Positions 14,366 to 25,948 of a stretch of 64,000 bases of DNA are shown in pieces. The position numbers and the translations under genes were made by a program. The notes beneath the pieces are model-generated. The model saw only the letters and a list, made by a program, of their open reading frames with translations, was not told the DNA's origin and searched no databases. Every line of letters starts with the position of its first letter. Position 1 is the first letter of the stretch. The DNA comes from Acanthacorydalis orientalis (Eukaryota; Arthropoda; Insecta; Megaloptera; Corydalidae): NCBI GenBank assembly GCA_034766995.1, contig CM068316.1:11488000-11551999 (forward strand), given 5' to 3'.

Positions 14366-14834
14366 ATAATTCGGTGCCTTCAAATAGAATCAATAACAAC
14401 TCTGTTTTAAATTAAAATATTTTCTTGTCCTTTTAGAATTTTGTATTATGAATGTTGACACTATATGTCTTGGCTAAGCGATTGACATAATTTTACAAAA
14501 CAGTACTGAACACGATGGTATCCGAAAAGAAGCAAATTAGGCATTGAATACTTTTCGCATTTAAATTGAAAAAAAATGTTACCGAGTTCAGCTTTGGGGG
14601 AAGGTGTTGCGACCCATAAAACATGCAAGACACTAAAATAGTGGAAGAGGTCCGGAAATGCATTACGAGTTTATCGCCTTAAAGCCGCTATCTTTTTTCA
14701 ATAAGAGATTCGTCGGTTAACCTACAAATGGAGTAACGTCATACAAAATAATCAAAAATACTTTGAGGATTGAAATGTATTCCATTTTTTCGTACACATT
14801 CATTTTCTATAAAAAAAGGTAACGAATTAATTAT
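14366..14834 (+). mobile_element. Internally deleted mariner, family B copy 1
   Basis: The ends AATTCGGTGCCTTCAAA and its inverted form GGTAACGAATTAATT act as terminal inverted repeats. Inside, an ATG at about 14517 opens the mariner-like start MVSEKKQIRH, then ILFAFKLKKN and ALGEGV-THKTCK. The sequence then jumps directly to LKQWKR and to a mariner-type C-terminus with a Trp/Asn-rich end followed by YFED. The catalytic domain is absent. Copies at 46524 and 52224 share the same join. Confidence 0.75.
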
Positions 14835-15615
14835 TACATTCAATAGATACTCTACTTAATATAATTTTCAGAGCAAATGTTTTATTATATATCAACCCAC
14901 TATCGCATATGAAACAGAATATGGTGATTATTTGACAGTTTTTTTTATATAACCATATACAAATACTTTATGGTGTGTATATCTTCTAGTACATATGACG
15001 CCATATTTTTCCAAAGAAAATGGCATCTTTGAACTGAACCCCCATAGACCATAAGGTGTTTGATATTAGAGGAGAAAAATCATTCCTCCCCAACAACTTA
15101 AAATAAAACATTAATAAAAAAGTGGTATGTTAAAAAAGGGCAGTTATAAAAAAATAAAGTTAAAATTATATAAGAAATTATCAAAATACGAAAACAATCA
15201 TATTTAGATAAAGGACAAATAATTGAATTTCTATTATGATATATAATGTTATTAATTATAATTGTTTTCTAATAATAACATCTCTGTACAATCAAAACGT
15301 TCAAAGTGCATTACGTTAAGAAATGTATTTGCAATCAGTGATAGCAAATATTTTTGCAACGTAACATAAAATCACATGTGCGACAGAATTACCCACATTA
15401 ATTAATTTCAATATAACTTATTATCTTTTAAAACATATTTTCATTTCTTTTCAGTCATCGACCTCATGTATTTGAAAATTATTTTGCAATGGAAAGTAAT
15501 TTAATAGTTTGAATATTTTTTAATATTGACAGTTTTTGAAATTATTTGTAAATATACTCAATACCAATAAAAATACATGGAAAGAATGATACTTTGTTAT
15601 ACATATACATTATAT

Positions 15616-15618
<3 letters not shown>
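14835..15618. other. AT-rich non-coding DNA
   Basis: Nothing recognisable on either strand apart from AT-rich sequence. Confidence 0.5.
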
Positions 15619-15658
<40 letters not shown>

Positions 15659-15684
15659 TTATATATATATATAATATATATATT

Positions 15685-15770
<86 letters not shown>
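15619..15770. repeat. (TA)n array with higher-order interruptions
   Basis: About 150 bases of TA broken by TTA/TAA/ATTTAT interruptions. The open frame across it reads only as alternating Tyr and Ile and is not a gene. Confidence 0.95.
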
Positions 15771-15777
<7 letters not shown>

Positions 15778-16091
15778 ATAGAATAGAAACCTTTATATGA
15801 AATCACTAAAAGATAAATAAATAAAATGGGAACATAAACAATATAGCGAACACAACAAGTGTAACGAAAAATACATAAATTGTTTTGTCTTCAGTCAAGT
15901 ATTTTTGAAACGGTAAAATCCCTTAGCGATAACAAAAGCGCAACCATCGAACGCCATGAACAAATGTCGCTTCAAATATAACACAAATAAAAGGTACAAC
16001 TGTCTTTTGAAGTATTGTGTGCAGGTATTCAACAATAGTTTATTTTTTCTATATTTCTATTCCCACTTATGTTCATGTCGAAATACATTAC

Positions 16092-16158
<67 letters not shown>

Positions 16159-16190
16159 TCTATCAGATATATATATATATATATATATAT
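16092..16190. repeat. (TA)n arrays separated by a short unique stretch
   Basis: Two TA arrays (about 16092-16154 and 16168-16190) flank AAATATCTATCAGA. Confidence 0.95.
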
Positions 16191-18840
16191 AAATGTAAAA
16201 ATGAGTAAACTTCATCGTTTACATGAAATAGAGTTGTTATTGAATGTAATTTTCTTCTTCTTCTTCACCGATGACGCTACAGTCTAAATCGAGCCATGGC
16301 CTCCACAATTTTCTACCTCCAAACATACCTCTCCCTGGCAGTCCTTCTCATGTATATAGTTTTCTGAATACCTTAGAAATTAATTTCAAATATTAAATTA
16401 GAGAAGCTATTTATTTCTAACAATATCAATTAAGAAACAGTTTAAATATAGACTGGTGGTGAAGTTCATCTACAGAGATTAAGAGATTCTGGATTAAACA
16501 AGCGAAAATGTTGGTTACTTTTTATTATTCTCTAGTTGATAGATCCATACTTCCAGATAATAATGAACACGCTCCCTTGTAACAACTATAAAATGAAGTG
16601 AAAAATTGTAAAGAAAACAATAGCCATCATGAATACATAATAATAACAGAACTGAATAATTTTTTGATCACAAGAAAGACCAATCAGCGATAGAATGAGG
16701 AAGTAAAGCTGCCAGTAAAAACATCAAATTAATTCATATATTATAATAGGAAAGGAAAACTAATGTATAAAAAAATGATTTTTCTATTCATTTGTGTTCA
16801 GAATATCATAACATTGCCAATGAAATGTGCAAAAGCAACCATCAAAGACTATAGATAATCATTAATTGAACATTTTTGATCACAATTTTTTATGGTTTGT
16901 TTGATAAACGAATAATTTAGAACACAGTATCGCAGTTGTATTGTGCTAAAAAAAAATTGGCATTTGGATTGTTAAAATGAAAAATCTGTATGATTTAAGA
17001 ATTGAATTATAGACAAATTCTTAAAAAACAATGAGAAAATATATAAACGAATGACATTTTCAGGATATCTGATGAATGAAAATTTAAAACATAAAGAATT
17101 GATGAAGACAATACGAGAAAACTGAATAACTGGACGAATCATTGAAAAACGCCATAATTACAATACATAAAGTCTATAATGAAGGAACTCAAATGCAATG
17201 ATTGTCAAAAATGAAAAAGCAGAAATAGGGGAAGAATAAATAATAATTAAAACAAATTATTATAAGAATTGGTAAATAAACGAGAGAGACAAATATAAAG
17301 AATATTTTAAAGTATCATTTTTATAGATAATTACACAGAATATAATTAAATAAAATCCATATTTAATTCATATAGAAAATTCTCCAAATTTAAAAAATGT
17401 CACTGATACAATCGTTAATTTTCCATCTGTTAGAGTTGTTAAGAAATTTTTAATGGTAATGTCCGTCATATTACCATATATAAACATAATTGAAACATGC
17501 TGATTTAAAAACATTCTAAATGAATCAAAGAAACTACAAATAAATGAACACAAAAGTAACCATGCGCCAGAATAATTCTGGACTTTCTAGAAAAACAACC
17601 CGAATGTAATATAAAATTTTTCTCCATCATTAAAACATAACGTGAGAAGTATTATAATGAAATAAGGACATTGTTCGGTACACTCGTGTTTAATCTTCGT
17701 GTTAAAATGAATGTAGTAGATTGTCTTTACCTTCTTCACCACAATGTCACAGCCATGGACATTACTTTAATTACATTTGTAAATTTATAAAAAGAATTAT
17801 CTATTTTATCACTACTCATATCCATAAACAAAAATACTGTTGGTTTTTATCATGTAAGTCATATCTGATTAAATTCACTTACAATTAGTTTAGCTTGAAA
17901 AGCAATACAATTACCTTTGGTGTAGCAAATTAAGCAATAACAGATGAATATAGACGAGCCTTGGTTCAAGATCCATTCCTAAAATCCTGGAATTAAATAA
18001 AACATCATTAAACGAAACGTACTAAACACACCATGTATTTCATACAATATGTACATAGAATTTTTAATATAATAGTAATTGACTTTAGGACAAACTGAAA
18101 ATAAACGTTTCTTGATTTAGTACAATTATTTATCTATTTAAAAAAAATCAAACAGTTCATTTTTATACATTTATCTACTCAAAATAATATTCAGATTTTA
18201 ACCGGATATATTAAAAAAAAGTCATTTCCTTCATTATTATAACTCTGTGCATTTTATTTCATGTATGGATATGCAATATGTTCAAAATAATTGCAAAAAA
18301 TATTCGTTTTCATGAATCATTAGTTTTTAAGGTTTATAAAGTTTTGCATCGCTATTTAAAAACCGCGTTAATTGAGATAGCATTAAATAAGGTTTTACTG
18401 TACTCTGAGGATCAGGTATACTAAATTATTTCCGGTCCGTGATACTCATTAAAACCGATCGTAATAATGATACTATTTTTTCAACATAACCATAACTACC
18501 CCATAAAATAAAGTAATCCAGCCAGTAAATATTATTACTATAGTTTTATCCTTAAAATTATTGTTGTTTAATTATAGTGATCTGTATATAAAACCATTAA
18601 ATCGTTAGAAGCACGCAAATAAAATTCATTCAATAACTGTTCCAAAAACAAAACAAGAATCAAAAGTTAGGCATGAATCTAAGACTTCAAGCTTCAAACA
18701 AAATTATGTAAGAAATATATATATATATATATAACATATATTTTGTCTCTTTCAAATAGATAATTAAAATTTGTTAAATCTAAAGTCACTAAACTTTGAA
18801 AGCGATTCTTTTATAAAGAAAAAGGAACAAAACCTAAACA
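16191..18840. other. Non-coding DNA with one R1 copy
   Basis: No gene. 16240-16360 is less AT-rich, with a short TTC repeat at 16250-16264. An R1 repeat lies at 16795-16960 and a short TA tract at about 18717-18733. Confidence 0.55.
16795..16960 (+). repeat. Dispersed repeat R1
   Basis: The R1 order is seen: AATGAAATGTGCAAAAGC, AACCATCAAAGA, ATTAATTGAACATTTTTGATCA, TTTTTTATGGTTTGT and a degenerate tail (AACACAGTATCGCAGTTGTATTGTG). The same order occurs at 28120, 37985, 52870 and 61730. No coding potential; the class is unknown. Confidence 0.7.
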
Positions 18841-19039
18841 CACTGATCAGTAACTAAAATCTTTACTACGCGAATACAATAATTTTTCCGTATATAAAAA
18901 TATAAACGGATATATAAAATGTACATAAGTTACAGATTTCTTTTGATATTCGAAATGTAAATGTCGCAGCGATTTACTTTCACCCCGTGGACTTAGTTTT
19001 CGTCCTCTGCGCCATGTATTCGATTTACGATCTATCAAC

Positions 19040-19100
19040 AGGGATTTTGCAGCAGCTACGCTGGCAACACTGTTTGGTCACATAGCGGAACCCCCGTACG
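19040..19100. promoter_or_regulatory. Promoter-like block with Ohler motif 1-like site
   Basis: TGGTCACATAG at 19075-19085 differs at two positions from the insect core-promoter motif 1 (YGGTCACACTR), and TGGCAACACTG lies just before it. The 18960-19110 stretch is GC-richer than its surroundings. Together these resemble a TATA-less housekeeping promoter, but no first exon can be seen on either strand. A minus-strand frame reaching down to 18847 opens without an ATG. Confidence 0.25.
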
Positions 19101-19297
19101 ACTTTTTTCTTTTTCGCCAATTGAGAGTGAATTTTAAATCAGTCCACCTGTTTATTTATTAATAGATAAGAAGTTACGGTTATCCTATTTCTGTTCGTAT
19201 TTGGTTCGATTTTCAACGGTAACAAAGTACACAGGTCTGTTCAAAATGTTTCCTTTTAAAGTTTATACACATTTACATATACTCATTTGTATATACA

Positions 19298-19298
<1 letters not shown>

Positions 19299-19352
<54 letters not shown>

Positions 19353-19354
19353 CG

Positions 19355-19390
<36 letters not shown>

Positions 19391-19415
19391 CACAATATGT
19401 ATATATACATATATA
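19299..19415. repeat. (TA)n array flanked by repeated CAATATGTATATA
   Basis: The array contains GTA and CGTA interruptions. ACAATATGTATATA occurs at both its left (about 19295) and right (about 19393) borders, as slippage or duplication of a border unit would leave. Confidence 0.9.
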
Positions 19416-19655
19416 AAAAGTTACATATAGAGTTTAATGTAAAAATTAATACTTAAATATTTTCATTTGTATTGATTTGTTCTTGTATCATATTTGTTAT
19501 TTGCTATCTGTTATCATATTTGCTATTTGTTATTTTATTTCTTCAGAAAATTTTCATAAAAAAATTAATAAATTTGATTTAATACAACCAAAATAATAAC
19601 AAATTACAATTTTTTTGTTTGAAAACTATTTTAAAGCTATTATTTTTCATTTCTG

Positions 19656-19659
<4 letters not shown>

Positions 19660-19730
<71 letters not shown>

Positions 19731-19761
19731 CATTTATATACATACATACATACATACATAT

Positions 19762-19838
<77 letters not shown>
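19660..19838. repeat. Long (TA)n array with (TACA)n core
   Basis: About 180 bases. Two long TA arms surround a central block of TACA/TATACA repeats at about 19723-19775. Translations of 62-85 codons on both strands are Tyr/Ile runs and are not genes. Confidence 0.97.
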
Positions 19839-19839
<1 letters not shown>

Positions 19840-20988
19840 TCATACTTCTCCCTATCAAAATCTTTCTTTTAACAATTTTTGGTCAAATTTATAACTAAAT
19901 TAAACTCATTTTTAAAATATATATTTTTGTGTCTATTAAGTTCGTACGAATCAAGTGTATGTCATTCTGATAAGAGATTTTTTTTAATTTCTTCCAGATT
20001 TAGATTCATATTTGTTTGAACTTCACTCGGATAATTACTTAACGACTATGTGGAATACTTTTCTGAACACTTGTAAGCAAAGTATGTTTGACACCAGTCT
20101 CCTTGTTTAAAACTATTGATTTTTACTCGTTCACAAACCACTTTTTTTATTAAAAATGTAAAATAGTTGATTATTAATCATTTTTTACAGTTTCTTATGA
20201 GTATTTTTATGGTGTTATAACCGTTCGCAGAATTCTAAGAAAGAAAGGAACAAAAATATTGAAGGAATCAAAAATAAATATATATGTATAACTTGTATTA
20301 TGTAGATGATGGATTTTTCTTGTAAATGAACATATGAAACTATCCAAAATAATAAATAACCAATTACGAAATATTTTTAATCATACAATTATTTTGTAAT
20401 CTTGTAAAAAATTAATTTATAAAAGATTTTATTTAAACAATATACACAAATAACCTGCATTAATATGCATTGAAGCAATAGACGATTCGATATTTTCCCC
20501 TTTTATTACCTCTCTGCACCGCGAATAACGATTGTAAAAACTCATGAACCTTGCATGTAAAATGTCCTGAATATAGCTCGGATATAATTGGAGCAAAGTC
20601 GTAAAACAATTATTCATGGCCGGTTATGAGACCACATCTCTTCTTTCAGACAACAAAGCTCCAGATTACCACGAAGACACATTCTTACTTGCTTATTTAT
20701 AAGCGCTGAAGTAGGATTAACTCTCCAACAACCGCAGTCAGTCCTCATCTCTTGTAAGCAGCCTAAATCATTTATAACAATAGTACTCGATGAGCAATTG
20801 CGTCCAATAATTGAATATCTTTAAGAACTGGATTAATAACACCAATAGAAGCCGTACACTCCATATATAACATGTCAAAACGTGTTGTAATGACGTTACA
20901 ATGTAAAAAAACACATGAAAATCCCTATACATGACATACAAACGTAAATATAATTATATACTCCAAATATATCCTAAAAACTATATGA

Positions 20989-21031
<43 letters not shown>

Positions 21032-21092
21032 TATCACTGTTTATGTAATCTGCTTAAAAAAAGTTATAAAAAAAAATTAAATTTAAAAAACG

Positions 21093-21127
<35 letters not shown>

Positions 21128-22661
21128 ATTTAAATGTTAATATATACAGAATAAATATTAATCGTTCTAATTGAAATTCAATTCAAATCAAACCTGTAAT
21201 TATAACAAATCCGGTTTATTTGTTTTAATTCATTTAACAGTAATAAACATTTTTATATAGTATCTCTATACGATATAGAAATAGCTACATTATTTCATAC
21301 ATTTTAATTAACATATCAGTTTCAGATCAAGTACAATTCGTTTACAAACACTCCTTATAAGATTTATAATAATTATAATTCGGTTAACAGCTTTAAATAT
21401 TTGTTGTTTTATATACAGAAATAAAAATATAAAAACCAAAACGAAATATTAAAAACACGTATCGAAATAAAAAAAAATGCGAATACATTTTAAAAAATAT
21501 TAAGTTTATCAATTCAGAGAACTTTCTTATCCATTCTTACACATGAAAACATTTAAAGATCGAATCTCTTCAATTGGAAAATCAGTAAAATCTGTACGAC
21601 TACGTATTGAGACTTAAAGATAATTCTTTCATACTTTTTTATCAAAGCTCTTCAAACCAAAGGGAGCTTATTAAAAAGCTTAAATTTTATACAAAAGTAT
21701 ATGAATTAAAATGTCAATTCAAATTTGTTCTTTCGTGTACGAGAAGCCAATAATTCTTTTTAAAAACAAATATCTACATGGAATATTTTTATTCGGAAAA
21801 TATTTGATATTTATTTAATACTAATTTTTATCAAGTTACAAAAATGTTTAAAAAGATATATATAGAGAGGGGGGAGATAGAGAGAGAGAAATGGTATTTT
21901 TTAATTGTTTATTTTTTTAATTTTAAATAAAAACAACACAGTGTTATATAAAGATTTATAATCACACATTCATTTCATTTTTCGACAGTCAAAATATCTA
22001 TTATAAATACATAAAAGTGGGAAAATATGGAAGCGACAATAACAATCCAAGATTATAATAAATATTATGTATTCATTTACTGTTCAAAGAAAATATATGT
22101 GCAGAATAAACTAGATCCGAAAGTGTCGAATCGACATGAAAATCAATACATTTACATAGTCGCATTCGCTGAAATAAGAACAATATTTTATGAAGTTCGA
22201 GTGAACTCTTCACATTCGTTCCTTTTTATCGCAACGGCTCGTTCGGTAAATATGTCCCAGAGGTGCCCTTGATATATTTACTCCTGGAATTTCCACGGCT
22301 GTCTTAATCCTTTAGATAGTGATATACGTATGATGGTATATTATCATTTAGGTGAACTGCATTAAAGTATGAGTCCCCGTAGTCACTTGAAAAATTAGAT
22401 ATTAAGTCTTTTTATTACATGTTACATTACACGTACGTGTTATTTACTTGCGAGATTACTGCCGTGCTGCGGCTCGTTTTTTCAAACGAAAAGAAACGTT
22501 CACTTTGATGTTAAATGCTTTGACAGATATTATACACCATATATTACATTAGTGTAATGCTTTCTACTAAATAAGAACAGAAGAGAAGAAAACATGCATT
22601 TCAATCATTATTACCGAAACAAACTCGATTCATTACCTTATAAAACTCTCTCACGCACAAA

Positions 22662-22672
22662 AACACACACAT

Positions 22673-22737
<65 letters not shown>
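22662..22737. repeat. Compound (CA)n-(CT)n-(TA)n microsatellite
   Basis: A short CA stretch runs into about ten CT units and then about twenty TA units. Confidence 0.95.
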
Positions 22738-22741
<4 letters not shown>

Positions 22742-22891
22742 CAAAATTATCCACAAAAAATTTTCGATGACGTCCACTTATTTATTTATGACGTCCAGGT
22801 GTCTATGATACTCAAATATGTTTATCTCATATATAAAATAACATGTTACAAAAAATAATCTATTTGCGAGACTATGTATATAGACATACTA

Positions 22892-22898
<7 letters not shown>

Positions 22899-22953
<55 letters not shown>
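22899..22953. repeat. (TA)n microsatellite
   Basis: About 55 bases of nearly pure TA. Confidence 0.95.
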
Positions 22954-22956
<3 letters not shown>

Positions 22957-23110
22957 CCATGACATTTATTTGAGACATGACTTCCTATGAAACCCATTTT
23001 TTAACGCATTTTTAGTTTAGCTGACAGTATCTGAAATCTCTGTAAACATATAGTTGTTCTGTCATTCCTGGGGATTAGCTCCCTTCTATGATAACCAAAT
23101 GTGATCATTG

Positions 23111-23236
23111 TTTCATTCGGTTACATGACTTGCGTATCATTGACAAATGGGCGAGCGCAGCGAACAGAGGGCCAAGCCTTCTACTATATGTGTATATATA
23201 TATATATATATATACAAATATTTATATATATATATG
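23111..23236 (+). repeat. R2 module: GC-rich core joined to TA tract, copy 1
   Basis: TTTCATTCGGTTACATGA, then ACAAATGGGCGAGCGCAG, CGAACAGAGGGCCAAGCC, then CTACTATATGTG running into (TA)n. The same order occurs at 42489 (+) and 24415 (-). The core contains the near-palindrome GCGAGCGCAGCGA and a GGGCCAAGCC hairpin. It is very GC-rich for this DNA and always abuts a TA tract. Confidence 0.75.
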
Positions 23237-23559
23237 GAGGGAGGGGTGACTGTTGTTGAACAAATTATATAACATACGATTTTCAGGTAAACATTTCAAA
23301 ATCTATCTATTAATTAACTTTTCTGGCTGGTTCCCAATTATTGAAGAGTCGATCGAAAATTTTTTTTCTTGTGGTTCTTCATTCTCTATTTCTCTTCTCA
23401 TATCCTCTGTAACTTCTTTTTTCTAAACCATTTAGGACCTCTTCTTTTTTCTTGCTTTTATATACTTACTAGTGTAATAGGGCACGCAATCAAATTTGCA
23501 CAAATGAATTCTTCTTTTCATCCTGCAAACCATATTTTTTTCTGTAGTATAACTTTCTA

Positions 23560-23650
23560 AAAATAGAAAAACAGTAATCGTAAACAATCAATAATGATTT
23601 ATTGATCTTTTTGACCAGAGTCTTTTTTGTGGATTATATCTTCATTTGTT
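23560..23650 (+). repeat. Dispersed repeat R1, partial
   Basis: ATCAATAATGATTTATTGAT followed by TTTTGACCAGAGTC and TTTTTTGTGGAT matches the core of R1. Confidence 0.5.
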
Positions 23651-24069
23651 TACCAATTTTTTTAATAATTCCATTCCTTATTCTATTCCCTTCAGTTAAA
23701 TGTTCACCAACACATTTACTATTGGTTTAGTCTTCATATTATTAAAATTCACCAAAATTTATAAATTATAGCCATAATCACATAACACTGAAAAATATTA
23801 ATACCACAACCTTTAGATCTGCAGATTTTTGGTTTTTATTTCAAAGTATTTTTTTTCTAATAAACTCTATATTGACACACACACAATCATAGACGCTAAT
23901 TAAAAACTTTAAGTTTATATCGATTTTGAAATCTATTGTCTTGTCTTCTACAATATATTCGATCTATCTATTTTCATTTTAAACACGTTGCTCATATTAT
24001 CATACTTGTAACTCAAGGTTATTCCAAACCCAGACTGTATTTATTCTTGTTATAATTAAAAAAAATTAT

Positions 24070-24072
<3 letters not shown>

Positions 24073-24116
<44 letters not shown>
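24073..24116. repeat. (TA)n microsatellite
   Basis: About 44 bases of TA. Confidence 0.95.
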
Positions 24117-24120
<4 letters not shown>

Positions 24121-24362
24121 CTACGTGTTCCAAAAAAATGTTCTCTAACTTGCTATAGTGATTCAGGGGCACAAAAGTGAATATTACTTAAAAGTTTATC
24201 AATCATTGTCAAGGTGTACTACATGTACTTTTGATGAAGACATTTTCAACTATTACTGTAAGACCTCATAGATCGAATTTTTCTCTAAGGAATGGTGCAA
24301 TTTTCCATCCCCCACTTTCCAATGAAGTCGAAATTTTATAGTTATATCAAGGAAGTTCCAGG

Positions 24363-24389
24363 GTGTCTACGAAGGCATTTTCTTACTGG
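24363..24389 (+). repeat. Short dispersed repeat R5, copy 1
   Basis: GTGTCTACGAAGGCATTTTC followed by TTACTGG is nearly identical to 54631-54656. Similarity beyond this block is weak. Confidence 0.4.
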
Positions 24390-24414
24390 CCTAAAAAATG
24401 TTTAAAATTGGAAC

Positions 24415-24504
24415 TGTATATACACTAGGGGGCTTTGGCCCCTTGCTCGCTGCGCTCGTCCAATTCTCAATTATAAAACTGTACACAAAGCTGAATGAAA
24501 AAAC
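24415..24504 (-). repeat. R2 module, copy 2 (inverted)
   Basis: Read on the minus strand it gives TTTTTTCATTCAGCTTTG, TTATAATTGAGAATTGGA, CGAGCGCAGCGAGCAAGG and GGCCAAAGCCCCCTAGTG running into TATATA. This is the best-preserved core: GCGAGC/GCTCGC-type symmetry followed by a GGGGCCAAAGCCCC hairpin. Confidence 0.8.
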
Positions 24505-24576
24505 AATAAACATATTTTTTAAAACTCGTTATGTCTATATAATTATTATCACAAATATATGCAACGTTGACATTTG

Positions 24577-24659
<83 letters not shown>
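24577..24659. repeat. (TA)n microsatellite, about 83 bases
   Basis: Nearly pure TA after a short ATACAT lead-in. Confidence 0.97.
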
Positions 24660-24663
<4 letters not shown>

Positions 24664-25400
24664 AGAATTAAAAAGGAATAAATCCGTCTATCACAAACCG
24701 ACGATTTGTCTACTTGTCGATCATTAATGCTAAAAATATGTATTTACTAAGAAATATCTATTACGTACATCTTATAATACACACACTACACAATGTTTTA
24801 AATTATATCTTTTCCGAGAAAAAATATCTCCGTTCTGAATTTAGAATTGAATAAATTGCTATTAATAGACTTTAAAATGTACTATTTTCAGTAGATGTAT
24901 TTCCGTAATGATTTAATAAGACAAAGATAAGAATATTTATATAATAGTAAATAATTTAAAAATAGACAAGAATGTTAAAATCATTTAAATCCATAGAGAA
25001 AAATTTGAAATAATACATAACATTAAAGTAAAGAGGTGATGAGGCGGAGAAAATAAAGTTTTTATATATAACTCTGTAGTTTATATATAAATTAAATTTA
25101 AATGCGGATTTATACTATATATAATAAAAATGTTTAAAATACAAACATTGAAACAAAAATACATCAAGAAACCCACATGCATAATTAAAAGTTAATGGAG
25201 GGAGTAGACAAACATTTCTACATTCCACCGCAGTAAATGGCTGTTTATTTACATATTTTCTGTTATTTTGTGCAATAAATAAAATACAGCACAGTTCTTA
25301 TTTTATTATATTTAACGATAATGATAGTTAACGATTGAAATATGCTGTAATAAATAAATTAAAATGCTTGTATACAAAAATATATGTTTTGAAAATCATA
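24660..25400. other. AT-rich upstream DNA of the STAR gene
   Basis: No gene or recognisable repeat. Confidence 0.5.
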
Positions 25401-25707
25401 TCTTTTGAAATATATACAGGCTGCTAATGACGATTCGATGCAGAATACGAACTACTTACGCATCAATTGGTGAAAGTGAGATAAAATGTCCCGGTGGATG
25501 GTAGACACAAATAACAAATGAATACTGTTATATATTTAGAGTGAGCACGTTTGTTCGCATGTTACATGGATGTGAGCGAGAAAGAATACAGCCACAGTAA
25601 GTAGTTTCGAACTGCACATTCGTACATGGCGTCTTGTTGTTTGTGCTGTTGAACGTGTATGATATTTGTTCTTGTAATTTGGTGATATTTAACATAATTT
25701 CAATATA
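25401..25707 (+). promoter_or_regulatory. Promoter/5' UTR region of the STAR-protein gene
   Basis: The 300 bases before the start codon are less AT-rich than average and contain unique sequence such as GGATGTGAGCGAGAAAGA and TACATGGCGTCTTGTTG. No convincing TATA box or initiator can be named. CAGTAAGTAG at about 25596 would fit a splice donor if a 5' UTR intron exists. The in-frame TAA at 25690-25692 lies in this segment and limits the reading frame. Confidence 0.45.
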
Positions 25708-25948
25708 ATGGCTGATAAATACGATTCGAATGGAGATTATAACAACTATTCCGGATCAAATTCGAGTGATTTCAAACGAAAAAGTATGTCTGATATGAAT
25801 AATGACGATAAACGTGATCGCGAGGATCAAAATGACGAGTCCAACCCGGCATCTCAGAAGGCTGCGGAATACGTACGCGAATTATTAGCTGAGAAGATCA
25901 ATCTAGATCAGGGAAAATTCCCCAATGCCGCACGTTTGGTGGATCAAG
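25708..25948 (+). CDS. First coding exon of a Sam68/KHDRBS-like STAR RNA-binding protein
   Basis: This exon encodes the N-terminal 80 residues of a STAR-family (signal transduction and activation of RNA) protein. Relatives (vertebrate KHDRBS/Sam68, insect quaking-related proteins) bind U/A-rich RNA in the nucleus and control splicing. Residues 1-48 are a charged, low-complexity lead rich in Asp, Asn, Ser and Arg. Residues 49-80 (QKAAEYVRELLAEK, then FPNAARLVDQ) match the Qua1 dimerisation region just before the KH domain. The ATG has A at -3 and G at +4, and an in-frame TAA lies 18 bases upstream. The exon ends at CAAG/GTAAGA, a near-perfect donor, in phase 1; the split codon starts with G, compatible with the Glu that usually follows in this family. 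Reading through gives only 24 intron codons before TGA. The KH domain and the rest are not in the window as far as I can see. Confidence 0.8.

Larger units (their letters stand above)
19839..23110. other. Non-coding DNA with several microsatellites
   Basis: No supported gene. Microsatellites lie at 20990-21026, 21095-21123, 21858-21890 (GA/G-rich), 22662-22737 and 22899-22953. A frame of 81 codons at 22027 (+) and one of 62 codons ending at 20429 (-) show no known domain. Confidence 0.55.

Noticed and set aside
19723..19775. CRISPR-like short tandem repeats (TACA)n
   Set aside because: Simple microsatellite units without spacers, in eukaryotic DNA.
19615..19872. Open frames of 62-127 codons made of alternating Tyr and Ile (also at 15577, 16017, 29224, 31931, 36499, 38620, 53419, 59884)
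   Set aside because: They are translations of (TA)n microsatellites. TATA repeats contain no stop in these frames, so length means nothing.
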